A stretch of 64,000 nucleotides of DNA from JADJPO01 sp963750395 (lineage in GTDB: Bacteria > Actinomycetota > Actinomycetes > Actinomycetales > Kineosporiaceae), in assembly GCA_963750395.1 (NCBI GenBank), contig CAVVQM010000007.1, positions 434,001 to 498,000 on the forward strand, in the 5' to 3' direction. Below, piece after piece: positions 16,958 to 25,573 of the stretch. The notes under the pieces are model-generated. The model saw nothing but the letters and a program-made list of their open reading frames with translations, had not been told where the DNA came from and ran no database searches. A program made the position numbers and the translations under genes. How positions within the stretch are numbered: the stretch's first letter is position 1; every line of letters starts with the position of its first letter.

Positions 16958-18055
16958 TTAGCGATCGGCGTACGCAACGATGATCGCCTGCTCCGTGGAC
17001 AGGACCAGGTCCACGTACCAGTCGGCCCGGTTGTAGGCGAACAGCGCCGCGCGGACCCCGGCCACGGTGGCGTCCAGACCGCTGGCGCACAGGTAGGCGG
17101 CAGCACTCGGGATCGCGTCGGCCGGCGACCACACGTCCCGGACGCCGTCCCCGTCACCGTCGACGCCGTACTGCTCGAACGTCGCGGGCATGAACTGCAT
17201 CGGGCCGAGGGCGCCCGCGACCGACGGTCCGTTGCTGCGGCCGTGGCCGCTCTCGACCTGGCCCAGCGCGGCGAGCAGCGTCCAGCGCAGTCCGGCGCAC
17301 CGCCCGGCGGCGGCGCGGTAGGCGCTCTCGTACGCGGGCGGGACGTCCAGCGCCGACACCTGGGCCCGGGACGTCGTGGCGGCCGCCTGGGCCGCCGCCA
17401 GGGCCGCCGCCGCTCGCTCGGCCTCGGCCAGTCTGCGGGCCCGGGCGGACAGCGTCGACAGACGTGTGCGAGCCCGTTCGGCGGTCAACGCTGCGGCCCG
17501 CGCCTGAGCGCGGAACTCCTCGAGAGCATCGCGGAGCTGAGCGCTGGCCCGTGTGGCGGCCCGGGTCTGCCCGCGGGCCCGGCTCTCCAGTCGTCTGGTC
17601 AGACCGACCTGCTCACCGGCCTCTCGGACCACCCCGGCCCCGATCCGACGGCCGACAGTGGCTCGCCACAGGGCGTCGCTGGGCGAGTCCGCGGCGAGCA
17701 TGGACAGGGCCGGGCCGATGTGGCCCTCGACGTACAGGGCGCGCACCCGCGCCGTCTGCCGGGCCCGGGCCCGGCCGAGGGCGGTGACGGCGTCGCGTTC
17801 GGCCATCTCGGCCTCGGTCACCTGGGCGTAGGCCGCGCTCAGCTCAGCGGCCGCCTGGGCGGCTGCCGCCTCGCGGCGCTGGTACTGCGCGGTCAGGGCG
17901 CTCACCTGGGCGGCCACCTCGCGGGCCTGTTCCCGGACGGCGCGGGCGTCGGCGCCGTCCTCGTTCGGGGCCGCCGTGGACGTCGACGGTGCGGCGAGCG
18001 CGGTGAGAACCGCCGCGCAGACCGCGACGGCGACCGCACGCCGACTCCAGCGCAT
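16958..18055 (-). CDS. Secreted lytic transglycosylase with N-terminal coiled coil
   Basis: A 365-residue exported protein. A signal peptide (MRWSRRAVAVAVCAAVLTALAAP) is followed by a long Ala/Arg-rich coiled coil (about 40-235) and a C-terminal transglycosylase domain. The catalytic Glu268 lies in QVESGHG, followed by GALGPMQFMPATF and a Ca-like DGDGDGVRD loop. It would cleave peptidoglycan strands; the coiled coil resembles regulators of cell-wall hydrolases (PcsB/RipA type). ATG 18055 follows GGAG. Confidence 0.87.
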   Translation of the reverse strand: MRWSRRAVAVAVCAAVLTALAAPSTSTAAPNEDGADARAVREQAREVAAQVSALTAQYQRREAAAAQAAAELSAAYAQVTEAEMAERDAVTALGRARARQTARVRALYVEGHIGPALSMLAADSPSDALWRATVGRRIGAGVVREAGEQVGLTRRLESRARGQTRAATRASAQLRDALEEFRAQARAAALTAERARTRLSTLSARARRLAEAERAAAALAAAQAAATTSRAQVSALDVPPAYESAYRAAAGRCAGLRWTLLAALGQVESGHGRSNGPSVAGALGPMQFMPATFEQYGVDGDGDGVRDVWSPADAIPSAAAYLCASGLDATVAGVRAALFAYNRADWYVDLVLSTEQAIIVAYADR

Positions 18056-18075
18056 CTTCTCCACCCACTCACTCT

Positions 18076-18093
18076 CGGCTCCCGCGGGAGCCG
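18076..18093. promoter_or_regulatory. 18-bp perfect palindrome in divergent promoter region
   Basis: CGGCTCCCGCGGGAGCCG is a perfect palindrome in the 64-bp gap between the transglycosylase gene and the TSUP gene. Its position upstream of both starts fits an operator for a dimeric repressor; the regulator is unknown. Confidence 0.4.
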
Positions 18094-18107
18094 GGTTGAC
18101 CGGCAGG

Positions 18108-18113
18108 TAGCCT
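18108..18113 (+). promoter_or_regulatory. -10 element (TAGCCT), leaderless TSUP gene
   Basis: TAGCCT lies 6 nt before GTG 18120; no ribosome site is visible. Confidence 0.5.
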
Positions 18114-18119
18114 TCCCCG

Positions 18120-18902
18120 GTGGAGCTGACGAGGGCCGTCGCGATCTGCCTGGCCGGGGTCGGTGCCGGGACGATCAACACCGTGGTCGGCTCGGGGACC
18201 CTGATCACCTTCCCGACGCTGTTGGCCCTCGGCTACCCCCCGGTGACCGCGAACGTGTCCAACAACATCGGGCTGGTCTTCGGCGGGATCAGCGGCACCT
18301 GGGGGTATCGCGCGGAGCTGACCGGGCAGCGGGACGCCGTCCGCCGGCTGGCCCCGGCCTCGGTCCTGGGCGCGATCGCGGGCGCGTTGCTGCTGCTGTG
18401 GCTGCCCGAGTCGGCCTTCGAGGCCATCGTGCCCGCTCTGATCGCCATCGCCCTGGTGCTGGTGCTGATCCAGCCGCGGCTGACCCGGGCGAGGGCGCGC
18501 CGGACCCCGGGCGGTACCGGGCCGGACCAGGTCCCCAGCACCCGCCGCTGGAGGGTCGCCACCGGAGCCACCGGGCTCAGCGGGGTGTACGGCGGGTACT
18601 TCGGGGCGGCCCAGGGGGTCCTGCTGATCGGGGTGCTCGGGTCGCTGATCCCGCAGGACCTGCAACGGCTGAACGCCCTGAAGAATGTGCTGGCCACGCT
18701 CGTCAACATGGTTGCGGCGGTGACGTTCCTCGCCGTCAGCCCGGGTGACGCCGACCCGACCGTGATCGCCCTGATCGCCGTCGGCGCATTCACCGGGGGA
18801 GTGCTCGGCGCCAGAGTGGGGCGCTGGCTGCCCGCCCCCGTGCTGCGGGCGGTGATCGTGGTGGTCGCCGTGGTGGCCATCGTCCGGATGCTGACCGGAT
18901 GA
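18120..18902 (+). CDS. TSUP family permease (TauE/SafE)
   Basis: A 260-residue membrane protein with about eight helices and the internal repeat typical of the sulfite exporter TauE/SafE family (first half GVGAGTINTVVGSGTLITFP, second half GVYGGYFGAAQGVLL). Members move sulfite, sulfoacetate, sulfur compounds or organic acids; the substrate here is unknown. Its TGA overlaps the next ATG (ATGA), so the two genes are translationally coupled. Confidence 0.88.
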   Translation: MELTRAVAICLAGVGAGTINTVVGSGTLITFPTLLALGYPPVTANVSNNIGLVFGGISGTWGYRAELTGQRDAVRRLAPASVLGAIAGALLLLWLPESAFEAIVPALIAIALVLVLIQPRLTRARARRTPGGTGPDQVPSTRRWRVATGATGLSGVYGGYFGAAQGVLLIGVLGSLIPQDLQRLNALKNVLATLVNMVAAVTFLAVSPGDADPTVIALIAVGAFTGGVLGARVGRWLPAPVLRAVIVVVAVVAIVRMLTG

Positions 18903-19711
18903 GCGGTCCCCGGCGGATCACGGACCTGCACGACCCGCGGCTGAACGATTTCACCCGGCTCACGGACGTGGCCCTGCGACGACGTCTGGAGCCGGAACGG
19001 GGGTTGTACCTCGCCGAGAGCGAGAAGGTCATCCGCCGCGCGCTGCAGGCCGGCCATCGGCCCAGGGCGCTCCTGCTGTCCGACCGCTGGCTGGAGCCCA
19101 TGGCCTCCCTGGTGGATCGCGTCCTCGGCGAGGGGGGTGAGGTGTTCACCGGAACGGAACAGATCCTCGGCGAACTCACCGGCTTCCACCTTCACCGGGG
19201 CGCGATCGCCTCGATGCACCGACCGGTGCCGCTCCCGCTCGCGCAGATCCTCGTCGCGGCCCGCCGGATCCTGGTGCTGGAGGATGTGGTCGATCACACC
19301 AACGTCGGCGCCGTGTTCCGCTCGGCCGCCGGACTCGGCGCGGACGCCGTCCTGGTCACGGCGCGCTGCGCCGACCCGCTGTACCGGCGCGCCGTGCGGG
19401 TCTCCATGGGGACGGTGTTCCAGGTGCCCTGGACCCGACTCGAGCTCTGGCCACAGGAGGCGGGAACGCTGCGGGAGGCGGGCTTCACCGTCGCGGCGCT
19501 GGCCCTGACCGAGGACGCTGTGACGCTGGACGACCTCGCGGGTCGCAGCATCGATCGACTCGCCCTGGTCCTGGGCACGGAGGGGGACGGACTCAGCAGG
19601 GGTGCCCTGGCCGGTTCCGATCTGCGGGTGCGGATCCCCATGGCCGGTGGCGTGGACTCGCTGAACGTCGCGGCGGCCTCGGCCGTCGCGCTCTGGGCGG
19701 TGCGGCCCTGA
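18899..19711 (+). CDS. SpoU/TrmH family RNA 2'-O-methyltransferase
   Basis: A 270-residue SPOUT methyltransferase. It has an N-terminal substrate-binding domain and a knotted C-terminal domain with DHTNVGAVFRSAAGLGAD (motif 1), LGTEGDGLS (motif 2) and IPMAGGVDSLNVAAASAVAL (motif 3). It methylates a ribose in rRNA or tRNA, target not known. It overlaps the TSUP gene by 4 nt. Confidence 0.9.
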   Translation: MSGPRRITDLHDPRLNDFTRLTDVALRRRLEPERGLYLAESEKVIRRALQAGHRPRALLLSDRWLEPMASLVDRVLGEGGEVFTGTEQILGELTGFHLHRGAIASMHRPVPLPLAQILVAARRILVLEDVVDHTNVGAVFRSAAGLGADAVLVTARCADPLYRRAVRVSMGTVFQVPWTRLELWPQEAGTLREAGFTVAALALTEDAVTLDDLAGRSIDRLALVLGTEGDGLSRGALAGSDLRVRIPMAGGVDSLNVAAASAVALWAVRP

Positions 19712-19716
19712 GTCCC

Positions 19717-19740
19717 GCTGACCGAGCGTATCCGGTCAGC
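19717..19740. terminator. Bidirectional hairpin terminator candidate
   Basis: GCTGACCG (19717-19724) and CGGTCAGC (19733-19740) form a perfect 8-bp stem with an 8-nt loop between the convergent SpoU and EAL genes; the EAL stop codon is inside the stem. There is no T tract. Confidence 0.5.
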
Positions 19741-20932
19741 GCCCGTTGACCTCGGCCAGTACCGCGCGCATCACCGTGTCGACGTCGGTGACACCCAGGT
19801 AGCGGCCGTTCTCGCCGGCGATGACCACCGGGCCGGCCAGTCGGCGCTCGACCCCCGAGGCCAGCACCCTCAGGGCCGCGGCGCGCAGGTCCTGAGCCGC
19901 GCGCAGCCGTAGCAGTCGACTGGCCGGGACCGTCCGACCGTCGCCCGCGCGGAGTGACACCAGCCGGCCCTCGCCGTCGACCTCGGCGGTCCAGCCGCCG
20001 TTCCCCCCGTCGGCTCGACGATCGTCCAGCACCGGATCGCCCACCGGTGGGTCGTCGGGGGTGCGCACCGGGATCTGCTGTGCCAGGCGTCCGGTGCGGG
20101 TCAGGTGCACGGTCTCCTGCCAACTGGCCCGCAGCCAGGTCGAGACCTCCGGTGGTGCCGACATCAGGGACGGCCTGGCCCGGCCGAACAACCAGCCCTG
20201 CGCGAACCGGACGCCGACCACCTGCAGGTGGCGGGCGTCGTCCAGGCTCTCCACCCCTTCTCCCTGCACCACCGCGCCCATGTCGGACGCCATGGACACC
20301 ACCAGGCGGATCAGCCGGTCCCGCACCGGATCGGCATGGGCCCCATTGACCAGGGCGCCGTCCAGTTTCACCAGATCGGGCTGCAACCGTTCCAGGCGCT
20401 CGAGTTCGACGCGGCCCGCCTCGACCACGTCGCAGGCCACCCGCAGGCCCTCGACCCTCAACGAACCCAGGGCACCGCCGGAATCGGCGTCGGCCGGCAG
20501 ACCCGTGCCGCCGTCCGGCCATTCCAGCTCGACGAGCAGCCCGGCCAGGTCCGGCTGCTCGCGCAGCACGCTGATCACCGCCTCCTCGTCGATGAAGGGC
20601 ACGGCGATGTTGACCGCGAGGAACTGCTCCGGCCCGAGCTCGTTGCGGATGCGGAGCGCATTGAGCAGCGAGGCGGCCTCGAGCTGACCGCCGAGGCCCG
20701 CCTTGGCCGCCGCGGCGAACCAGGGCTGCGGCGACCGCGCGGGCCAGTCGGCCACCCTGGCCAGGGCCTCGTAGCCGGCCTGTTCGCCGGTGCGCAGGTC
20801 GACGACCGGCTGGTACACGCAGCGCAGTGTCTCCGGACGACGGAGTAGCTTGGCCACCTCCTGATCGCCGGTGCGATCACCGAGCGGACGGTCGTCTCCG
20901 CCCGGACCGATGCCAGCGGGAGTCGTTGCCAC
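19736..20932 (-). CDS. Degenerate EAL-domain protein with CBS-like C-terminus
   Basis: About 398 residues. An EAL domain (about 35-270) keeps YEALARV, VNIAVP, KLDGALV, GEGVES and AQGWLFG, but the DDFGTG metal motif reads CDVVEAG, so the second Asp is missing. It is therefore probably a cyclic-di-GMP binder or regulator rather than an active phosphodiesterase. The last 100 residues resemble the CBS-like region found after EAL domains in some proteins. No GGDEF domain is present. The start, GTG 20932, is chosen after AGAGG; an upstream start at 20977 is open. Confidence 0.8.
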   Translation of the reverse strand: MATTPAGIGPGGDDRPLGDRTGDQEVAKLLRRPETLRCVYQPVVDLRTGEQAGYEALARVADWPARSPQPWFAAAAKAGLGGQLEAASLLNALRIRNELGPEQFLAVNIAVPFIDEEAVISVLREQPDLAGLLVELEWPDGGTGLPADADSGGALGSLRVEGLRVACDVVEAGRVELERLERLQPDLVKLDGALVNGAHADPVRDRLIRLVVSMASDMGAVVQGEGVESLDDARHLQVVGVRFAQGWLFGRARPSLMSAPPEVSTWLRASWQETVHLTRTGRLAQQIPVRTPDDPPVGDPVLDDRRADGGNGGWTAEVDGEGRLVSLRAGDGRTVPASRLLRLRAAQDLRAAALRVLASGVERRLAGPVVIAGENGRYLGVTDVDTVMRAVLAEVNGR

Positions 20933-21200
20933 ACCTCTATTCAAGCGGGTCGCGCCCCGTCGTGCCGTCGGTCCCATTCGCGCACCGACACACCGTTTAC
21001 GGAAAGTGATTGACCGTGTACCTCATGTAGTCTTTGGGCAGACCGGGCAGCACGATGCGGGTGCTCGGTCGGGAGGCTCGGGGTGGCTGACCGACGACGA
21101 AGACGACGGTCGGGACGATGTCCCTCAGGTTCATCATTTTCTCGGTGCGCGGTCAGGGGTTCGTTGACGTGCGCCTTTCGTCGGGCGGAGGGTGTGTCGG
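20933..21200. other. Divergent intergenic region between EAL and PAS genes
   Basis: 268 bases without a gene. TTGACC at 21010 and TTGACG at 21164 resemble -35 boxes but have no -10 at a usable distance. A GGAGGG at 21187-21192 serves the PAS gene. I cannot define a promoter. Confidence 0.3.
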
Positions 21201-22169
21201 GTGGCGCGCGCACAACGGGGGTTGTTGCGATTCCTGGGCAGGGGCCGCAGGGCCTGGTCCACCACGGAGGACGAGACGATCCGGGCGATGCTGGACGCCT
21301 GCTCGGACGGCGTGCTCGGACTGGACGCCGAGGGAGCCTGCATCACGGCCAACAGCGTGGCCGAGTCGATGTTCGGACGGGCCCGGACCGAGTTGGTCGG
21401 GCTCGGTGCCCAGTCGCTGATGCCCGGCCTGGCCCAGGTGATCGATGAGGCCGTCGACCGACGCCGGAGCGGTGAACTGCGTTCCGGGCCGGTCGGTCCC
21501 GGCATCGAGGCGACGGCCGTGCGTGCCGACGGGGCGCGCTTCCCGGTGGCCGTCTGGCTGTCTCCGGCGTTGAGCGGACCCCGGTTGGGGGTGTATCTGA
21601 CGGTGCGGGACCTCACCATGGCCCGGGCTGGGGCCCTCGCACAGTCGGCGTTGCGCGAGGAGGTGTCCGGACTCCGCGAGACGATCGCCGCCATGGGTCG
21701 CGCGGTGCGCGACCGGGCGATCTGGATCCTCGACGTCGACGGTCACATCGTGCAGATGAACCGGGCGGCGGAGAAACTGCTCGGCTACCGCGTCGAGGAG
21801 GTGGCCGGTCGGCCCGTGGCGGTGTTGTCCGACCAGGACGACCTGGACTCGGTGGCCGATCAACTGGGCTCCCCGCCGCACGTCGACCCGCTGCTGGAGA
21901 TCACTCGGTCCGGCCTACCCAATCAGCAGGAGTGGGACCTGATCGCCAAGGACGGTCAGCGACGTCCGGTGACCCTGCACATCGTGGCCGTCGGGCCCCG
22001 ACAGGCCCCGATCGGCTTCGTCTGGGTCGCCACGCAGAGGGTGGGTGACTGGGAACCCCTCGTCGGGACCCGTTCGGGCGCCGACCGGCTGCTGCAGGAC
22101 CTCGACGACGCCGAGACCCGCACCCTGCGCTGGCAGGTCGGGGGAACCGGTCAGGGCAGGCGCCGCTGA
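21201..22169 (+). CDS. Protein with two PAS domains and no output domain
   Basis: About 322 residues. The first PAS domain spans about 30-140 (ML..CSDGVLGLDAEGACITANSVAESMFGR), a short coiled coil follows, and the second PAS domain spans about 165-290 (IWILDVDGHIVQMNRAAEKLLGYRVEEVAG). No kinase, cyclase or DNA-binding domain follows, so it must signal through a partner. GTG 21201 follows GGAGGG by 8 nt. It is divergent from the degenerate EAL gene, a likely functional pair. Confidence 0.82.
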   Translation: MARAQRGLLRFLGRGRRAWSTTEDETIRAMLDACSDGVLGLDAEGACITANSVAESMFGRARTELVGLGAQSLMPGLAQVIDEAVDRRRSGELRSGPVGPGIEATAVRADGARFPVAVWLSPALSGPRLGVYLTVRDLTMARAGALAQSALREEVSGLRETIAAMGRAVRDRAIWILDVDGHIVQMNRAAEKLLGYRVEEVAGRPVAVLSDQDDLDSVADQLGSPPHVDPLLEITRSGLPNQQEWDLIAKDGQRRPVTLHIVAVGPRQAPIGFVWVATQRVGDWEPLVGTRSGADRLLQDLDDAETRTLRWQVGGTGQGRRR

Positions 22170-22179
22170 GGCGCCCGGT

Positions 22180-22199
22180 CGGGGCGTGCGGCGGCCCCG
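22180..22199. terminator. Hairpin between convergent genes
   Basis: CGGGGC (22180-22185) and GCCCCG (22194-22199) form a 6-bp stem with an 8-nt loop in the 32-nt gap between the PAS gene and the next, convergent gene. Confidence 0.4.
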
Positions 22200-22201
22200 G
22201 C

Positions 22202-23510
22202 CTACCGCCGGCGCATCAACGTGTCCCAGACGCCCACGTCGACGGTCTTGACCTGCTCCGGCGCGCCCGGGTCGTCGGGATCGCCCTGATCCTCGGCCGG
22301 CTCTGGTGACCTCGGCGGCCTGATCCTCGGCGGAAGAGGCCGACCGCTCGATTCCGACGGGGTCGGGGGTCCGGGCCTGCTGCGGCCCAAGCGACTCGTC
22401 CGGGTCCGATCCGGGGTCGACCGCACCGCGGGCGGTCCGAGTCGCCTGAGCCCGCTCCATGAAGGCCTGCTGGGTGGCCCGTCGTTCGGCTGCGGCGCGT
22501 TCGGCGGCCGCCCGGGCCTGCTGGGACGGAGACGCCTGCGGGGGCCCGCCGATCGCCGTCGGGCGGGTCTCGTCGAGCCGTGGCGATGCCCCGCCGACGA
22601 GGGTGGCCGCCGCGGCTGCCCGCGCCTGCTCGATGAGAAGGTGCATCGGGGGTTCGGACAGGATGAGGCAGGCCGCCTCGCCGTCCGGCCCGTCATGCCG
22701 CGCCTCGGCATGGGCCGCGGCCACCGAGAGCGACGCGGCGACCTGACCGACGGTGATCATCGCCGACCACCACGGACCGTCCTGCGCCGATCTGGCCATG
22801 GAGCTGACCGCCTCCAGCAGGCCGTCCACCGAGGTCAGACAGTCCGGGCGGGCAGGAGGCAGCCAGGCGGCCAGCAGGCCGACGAGGGCCCCCGCGCAGG
22901 CGGCCCGGTGAAGGGCCGGACCCAGGGCCCGGGCCTGTTCGTGGTCGACCTGGGCGGCGCTCGGCACCACACCGTTGTCACGCCGCGCAAGAGCGCCCTC
23001 GCCGGGAGGTTCGGGCGGGGGCGTACCGGCGACCATCCGGCGCAGGTCACACAGCACCGCCCAGGTGCGGTCCAGGAGCGCGGCAGCGGCATCCGGCTCG
23101 CGGGCGCCCACCTCGTCGCTCGCCTGATGGTTCTGGAGCTCGCCGCGCAGGGTCACGGCCCGAGCGACCGTCTCGACGTCCAGGTCGCCGCGCGTGGCGT
23201 CGGATCCGCCCTCGGCCACCGACGCGGCGTGCGTGAGCAGAGCCGCGGCGGAACGCAGCTGCAGCCGGTCGGGATGCAGGGGCGGGAGGCTCTCGGCGGC
23301 CTGCGACCACTCGCTCGCGATCTGTCGGGCCAGCACCGGCAGCGCGCCGAGCAGGTCCACGCCCCCCGGTCGACCTGCCGTGAGCGCGCGCCCGGCCACC
23401 ACCACGACCCCGTACGCGCGGAGCCGCTCGGCGAGCACCTCGGGAGTGGCGACGGGCGTCTCGGCGCTCTCCCGGCCAGACCGGCCCGGGTCGTCCTCTC
23501 CCAGGTCCAT
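22202..23510 (-). CDS. Ala-rich protein of unknown function, apparent frameshift near 22,300
   Basis: ATG 23510 follows AGGAGG by 4 nt. The first frame (about 400 codons) encodes an Ala-rich, helix-rich protein with no motif I recognise. Between about 22,318 and 22,298 the G/C third-position bias moves to another frame, which ends at 22,202 with TVDVGVWDTLMRRR. The 1,309-nt span is 1 nt more than a multiple of three. Read without correction, the frame runs to 21,915 and over 255 nt of the PAS gene in antisense, which I think is wrong. A 13-nt direct repeat (22285-22297 and 22319-22331) flanks the shift. Confidence 0.65.
22285..22331. repeat. 13-nt direct repeat, 34 nt apart
   Basis: CCTGATCCTCGGC occurs at 22285-22297 and 22319-22331. 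On the gene strand the copies encode AEDQ in two different frames, which fits a 34-nt duplication or slippage as the origin of the frame change. Confidence 0.6.
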
Positions 23511-23611
23511 CGGTCCTCCTCGTTCCGCGGTGAGTGGCGAAGACACTACGCGCCGTGACCGATCTTGTCGTGCGGGGCGCCCCCACGCGGGGCGGCGCGC
23601 CGAGGGCGCCC

Positions 23612-24700
23612 TCAGCCCTGTCCGGTCGGGGACTGACCGTGGCGCACGAGGGTCAGCAGGTCCTGAGCGGCCTCGGCCAGGGTCGGCGCGGTCCCCGGCC
23701 CGGAGCCCGGCGGACGGGGGCGAAGCTCCTCGAGATCGCCCTCGACGGTCAGGCCCCGGTCGGCCCGTTCCGCCAGCCCGGCGATGTCCTCCTCCGCCCA
23801 CCGGGCGACGGGCTCGACGAGGTGCGCGGGCAGGCTCAGCTGCCGCCCCGGGCTGTCGGGGGCGGCCATCCACGCGTTCAGCAGCCGCTCGCGGACCTTC
23901 TGCCGGTCGCGGTGGGTGAGGTCCTCGATCTCGAGGATCGCGTTCATCTCGCGCAGCAACTCCGACTGCGACGCCGTCAGCGAGACGTTGTTGCGCTTGT
24001 GCTCATGGGAGGTGGGCGGCAGGGGCAGGTCCGGGGCACCGATCGCGCGGCAGAACCTCGGCCAGAGCTCCTCGCGCCGGTCGGCGTGCGGGACGGTGAC
24101 GATGGACACGTTCTCGAGCCCGACCACCTCGGCCCAGCGGTCCACCAGCCCCGGCAGACCGTAGGCGTTCCAGAACGGGCTCTCACCCGCCCCCCGGAGG
24201 CCGGCCACCGAGTCCAGATAGTCGCTCAGGGTGCTCGTCGCGCCGTTCTTGACGTTCTCCTGCCAGACGCTCGAGACCAGTCGTCCGAAGTCGCGGACCG
24301 TCACCACCACCCTGGACTGTTCGGGGGCGAAAGCCAGCGCATCGACCAGTTCCCGGGCGCCGCGGGAGGAGAAGGAGGCCAGGGCCTCGGCGGAGATCAG
24401 GACGTCACCCGGGGTCTTGGCGAGCTCCTCGGCGACCTTCGGCATCAGCGCCCGACCGCGCTCGCGGACCGCGTCACTGATCCAGCGCACCTCCGGCCCG
24501 GCGTAGGCATAGACCGCCGGTTGCTGATTCAGACCGGCCGCGGGCAGGTAGGCCGCGCCCGGATACAGGATCCTGCGCCTGGTCAGCTCGGGTCGGGCCG
24601 CGCACAGCACCGCCTGCAGATACGTGGTCGCCGACTTCGGCGTGCCCACGTGCAGCGTCAGGGTCCGGAACCGGTCTGTGCCGGAGCGTCGCCATTTCAC
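23612..24700 (-). CDS. Sulfotransferase-like protein
   Basis: A 362-residue soluble protein with an N-terminal GTPKSATTYLQ loop (residues 19-29), the 5'-phosphosulfate binding loop of PAPS-dependent sulfotransferases, and a later VVVTVRDFGRLVSSVWQ segment matching the 3'-phosphate site. The acceptor is unknown; no glycan or lipid genes are adjacent. GTG 24700 is preceded by TATCCT at 7 nt, suggesting a leaderless mRNA and supporting this start. Confidence 0.78.
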   Translation of the reverse strand: MKWRRSGTDRFRTLTLHVGTPKSATTYLQAVLCAARPELTRRRILYPGAAYLPAAGLNQQPAVYAYAGPEVRWISDAVRERGRALMPKVAEELAKTPGDVLISAEALASFSSRGARELVDALAFAPEQSRVVVTVRDFGRLVSSVWQENVKNGATSTLSDYLDSVAGLRGAGESPFWNAYGLPGLVDRWAEVVGLENVSIVTVPHADRREELWPRFCRAIGAPDLPLPPTSHEHKRNNVSLTASQSELLREMNAILEIEDLTHRDRQKVRERLLNAWMAAPDSPGRQLSLPAHLVEPVARWAEEDIAGLAERADRGLTVEGDLEELRPRPPGSGPGTAPTLAEAAQDLLTLVRHGQSPTGQG

Positions 24701-24707
24701 CGGCCCG

Positions 24708-24713
24708 AGGATA
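24708..24713 (-). promoter_or_regulatory. -10 element (TATCCT), leaderless sulfotransferase gene
   Basis: TATCCT lies 7 nt before GTG 24700 on the minus strand. Confidence 0.45.
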
Positions 24714-24826
24714 GTGAAGTTTCCTCTGGCGCACGGCAGCCCGGCCCAGGACGCCGACGGACGGTGACCGGCAGGCGGCCCGGTGAACGTGACGAACCCC
24801 TCCGTTGCCGCGGGTGTGCCACGCGC

Positions 24827-24832
24827 TACGGT
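24827..24832 (+). promoter_or_regulatory. -10 element (TACGGT), leaderless sdhC
   Basis: TACGGT lies 6 nt before GTG 24839, the first gene of the succinate dehydrogenase operon. Confidence 0.5.
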
Positions 24833-24838
24833 GAGCCC

Positions 24839-25561
24839 GTGGCCAGCCAACAGACTGCGAATCCCGCGACGGCGACGGCGGGGCGCACCACGATAGCCAT
24901 GAAGTTGATCATGGCGGTCAGTGGCGCACTGTTCGTCTTCTATGTGCTCGTGCACATGTACGGCAACCTCAAGATCTTCGCTGGGCAGGAGGCGTTCGAC
25001 ACCTACGCCCACCACCTGCGGACCCTGGGTGAGCCGATCCTGCCCTACTCCGGTTTCCTCTGGGTCTTCCGGGCCCTGCTGCTGCTCGCGCTCGTCGCGC
25101 ACGTCTACTCGGCGTTCGTGCTGTGGAACAAGGCCTCACGGGCCCGCAGCACCAAGTACGCGGTACGCCAGGCCGGCCTGGTGGCCTGGCGCGCCAAGTG
25201 GATGCGCTGGGGTGGTGTCGCCCTGTTCCTGTTCATCATCTTCCACCTGATCCAGTTCACGATCGCGAAGGTGAACTTCAACTCCGCGGTGAGCGAGGAC
25301 CAGATCGACGACAGCCCCTACCAACTGGTCGTCGCCAGCTTCCAGTTGTGGTGGGTGGTGCTCATCTACCTCGTCGCGCTGGCGGCGCTCGGTCTGCACC
25401 TGCACCATGGGACGTGGAGCGCGTTTCAGACCCTCGGGTGGACCACCTCGGTGCGGGCACGCGAGAACGCCAGACTGACCGCGGTGTTCATCGCGGCCCT
25501 GGTCGTCGTCGGATTCGCACTGCCGCCGCTGGCCATCCTGTTCGGAATCGTCGAGGCGTAG
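24839..25561 (+). CDS. sdhC: Succinate dehydrogenase cytochrome b subunit (single five-helix type)
   Basis: A 240-residue integral membrane protein with about five helices and several helix histidines (VHMYGN, HVYSAF, FHLIQF, HLHHG) able to bind two haems, as in the b558 family of menaquinone-reactive succinate dehydrogenases. One fused subunit replaces SdhC plus SdhD. It anchors SdhA and SdhB, encoded directly downstream, and passes electrons to menaquinone. Confidence 0.92.
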   Translation: MASQQTANPATATAGRTTIAMKLIMAVSGALFVFYVLVHMYGNLKIFAGQEAFDTYAHHLRTLGEPILPYSGFLWVFRALLLLALVAHVYSAFVLWNKASRARSTKYAVRQAGLVAWRAKWMRWGGVALFLFIIFHLIQFTIAKVNFNSAVSEDQIDDSPYQLVVASFQLWWVVLIYLVALAALGLHLHHGTWSAFQTLGWTTSVRARENARLTAVFIAALVVVGFALPPLAILFGIVEA

Positions 25562-25573
25562 GAGCAGCCGCAC

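Noticed and set aside
21010..21033. TTGACC followed by TAGTCT as a promoter of the PAS gene.
   Set aside because: The hexamers are only 12 nt apart, too close for a sigma-70 promoter.
21915..22201. Read-through of the Ala-rich gene's first frame to a stop at 21,915.
   Set aside because: It is antisense to the last 255 nt of the PAS gene, and its codons look like the shadow of that gene; the other frame ending at 22,202 has proper third-position bias.
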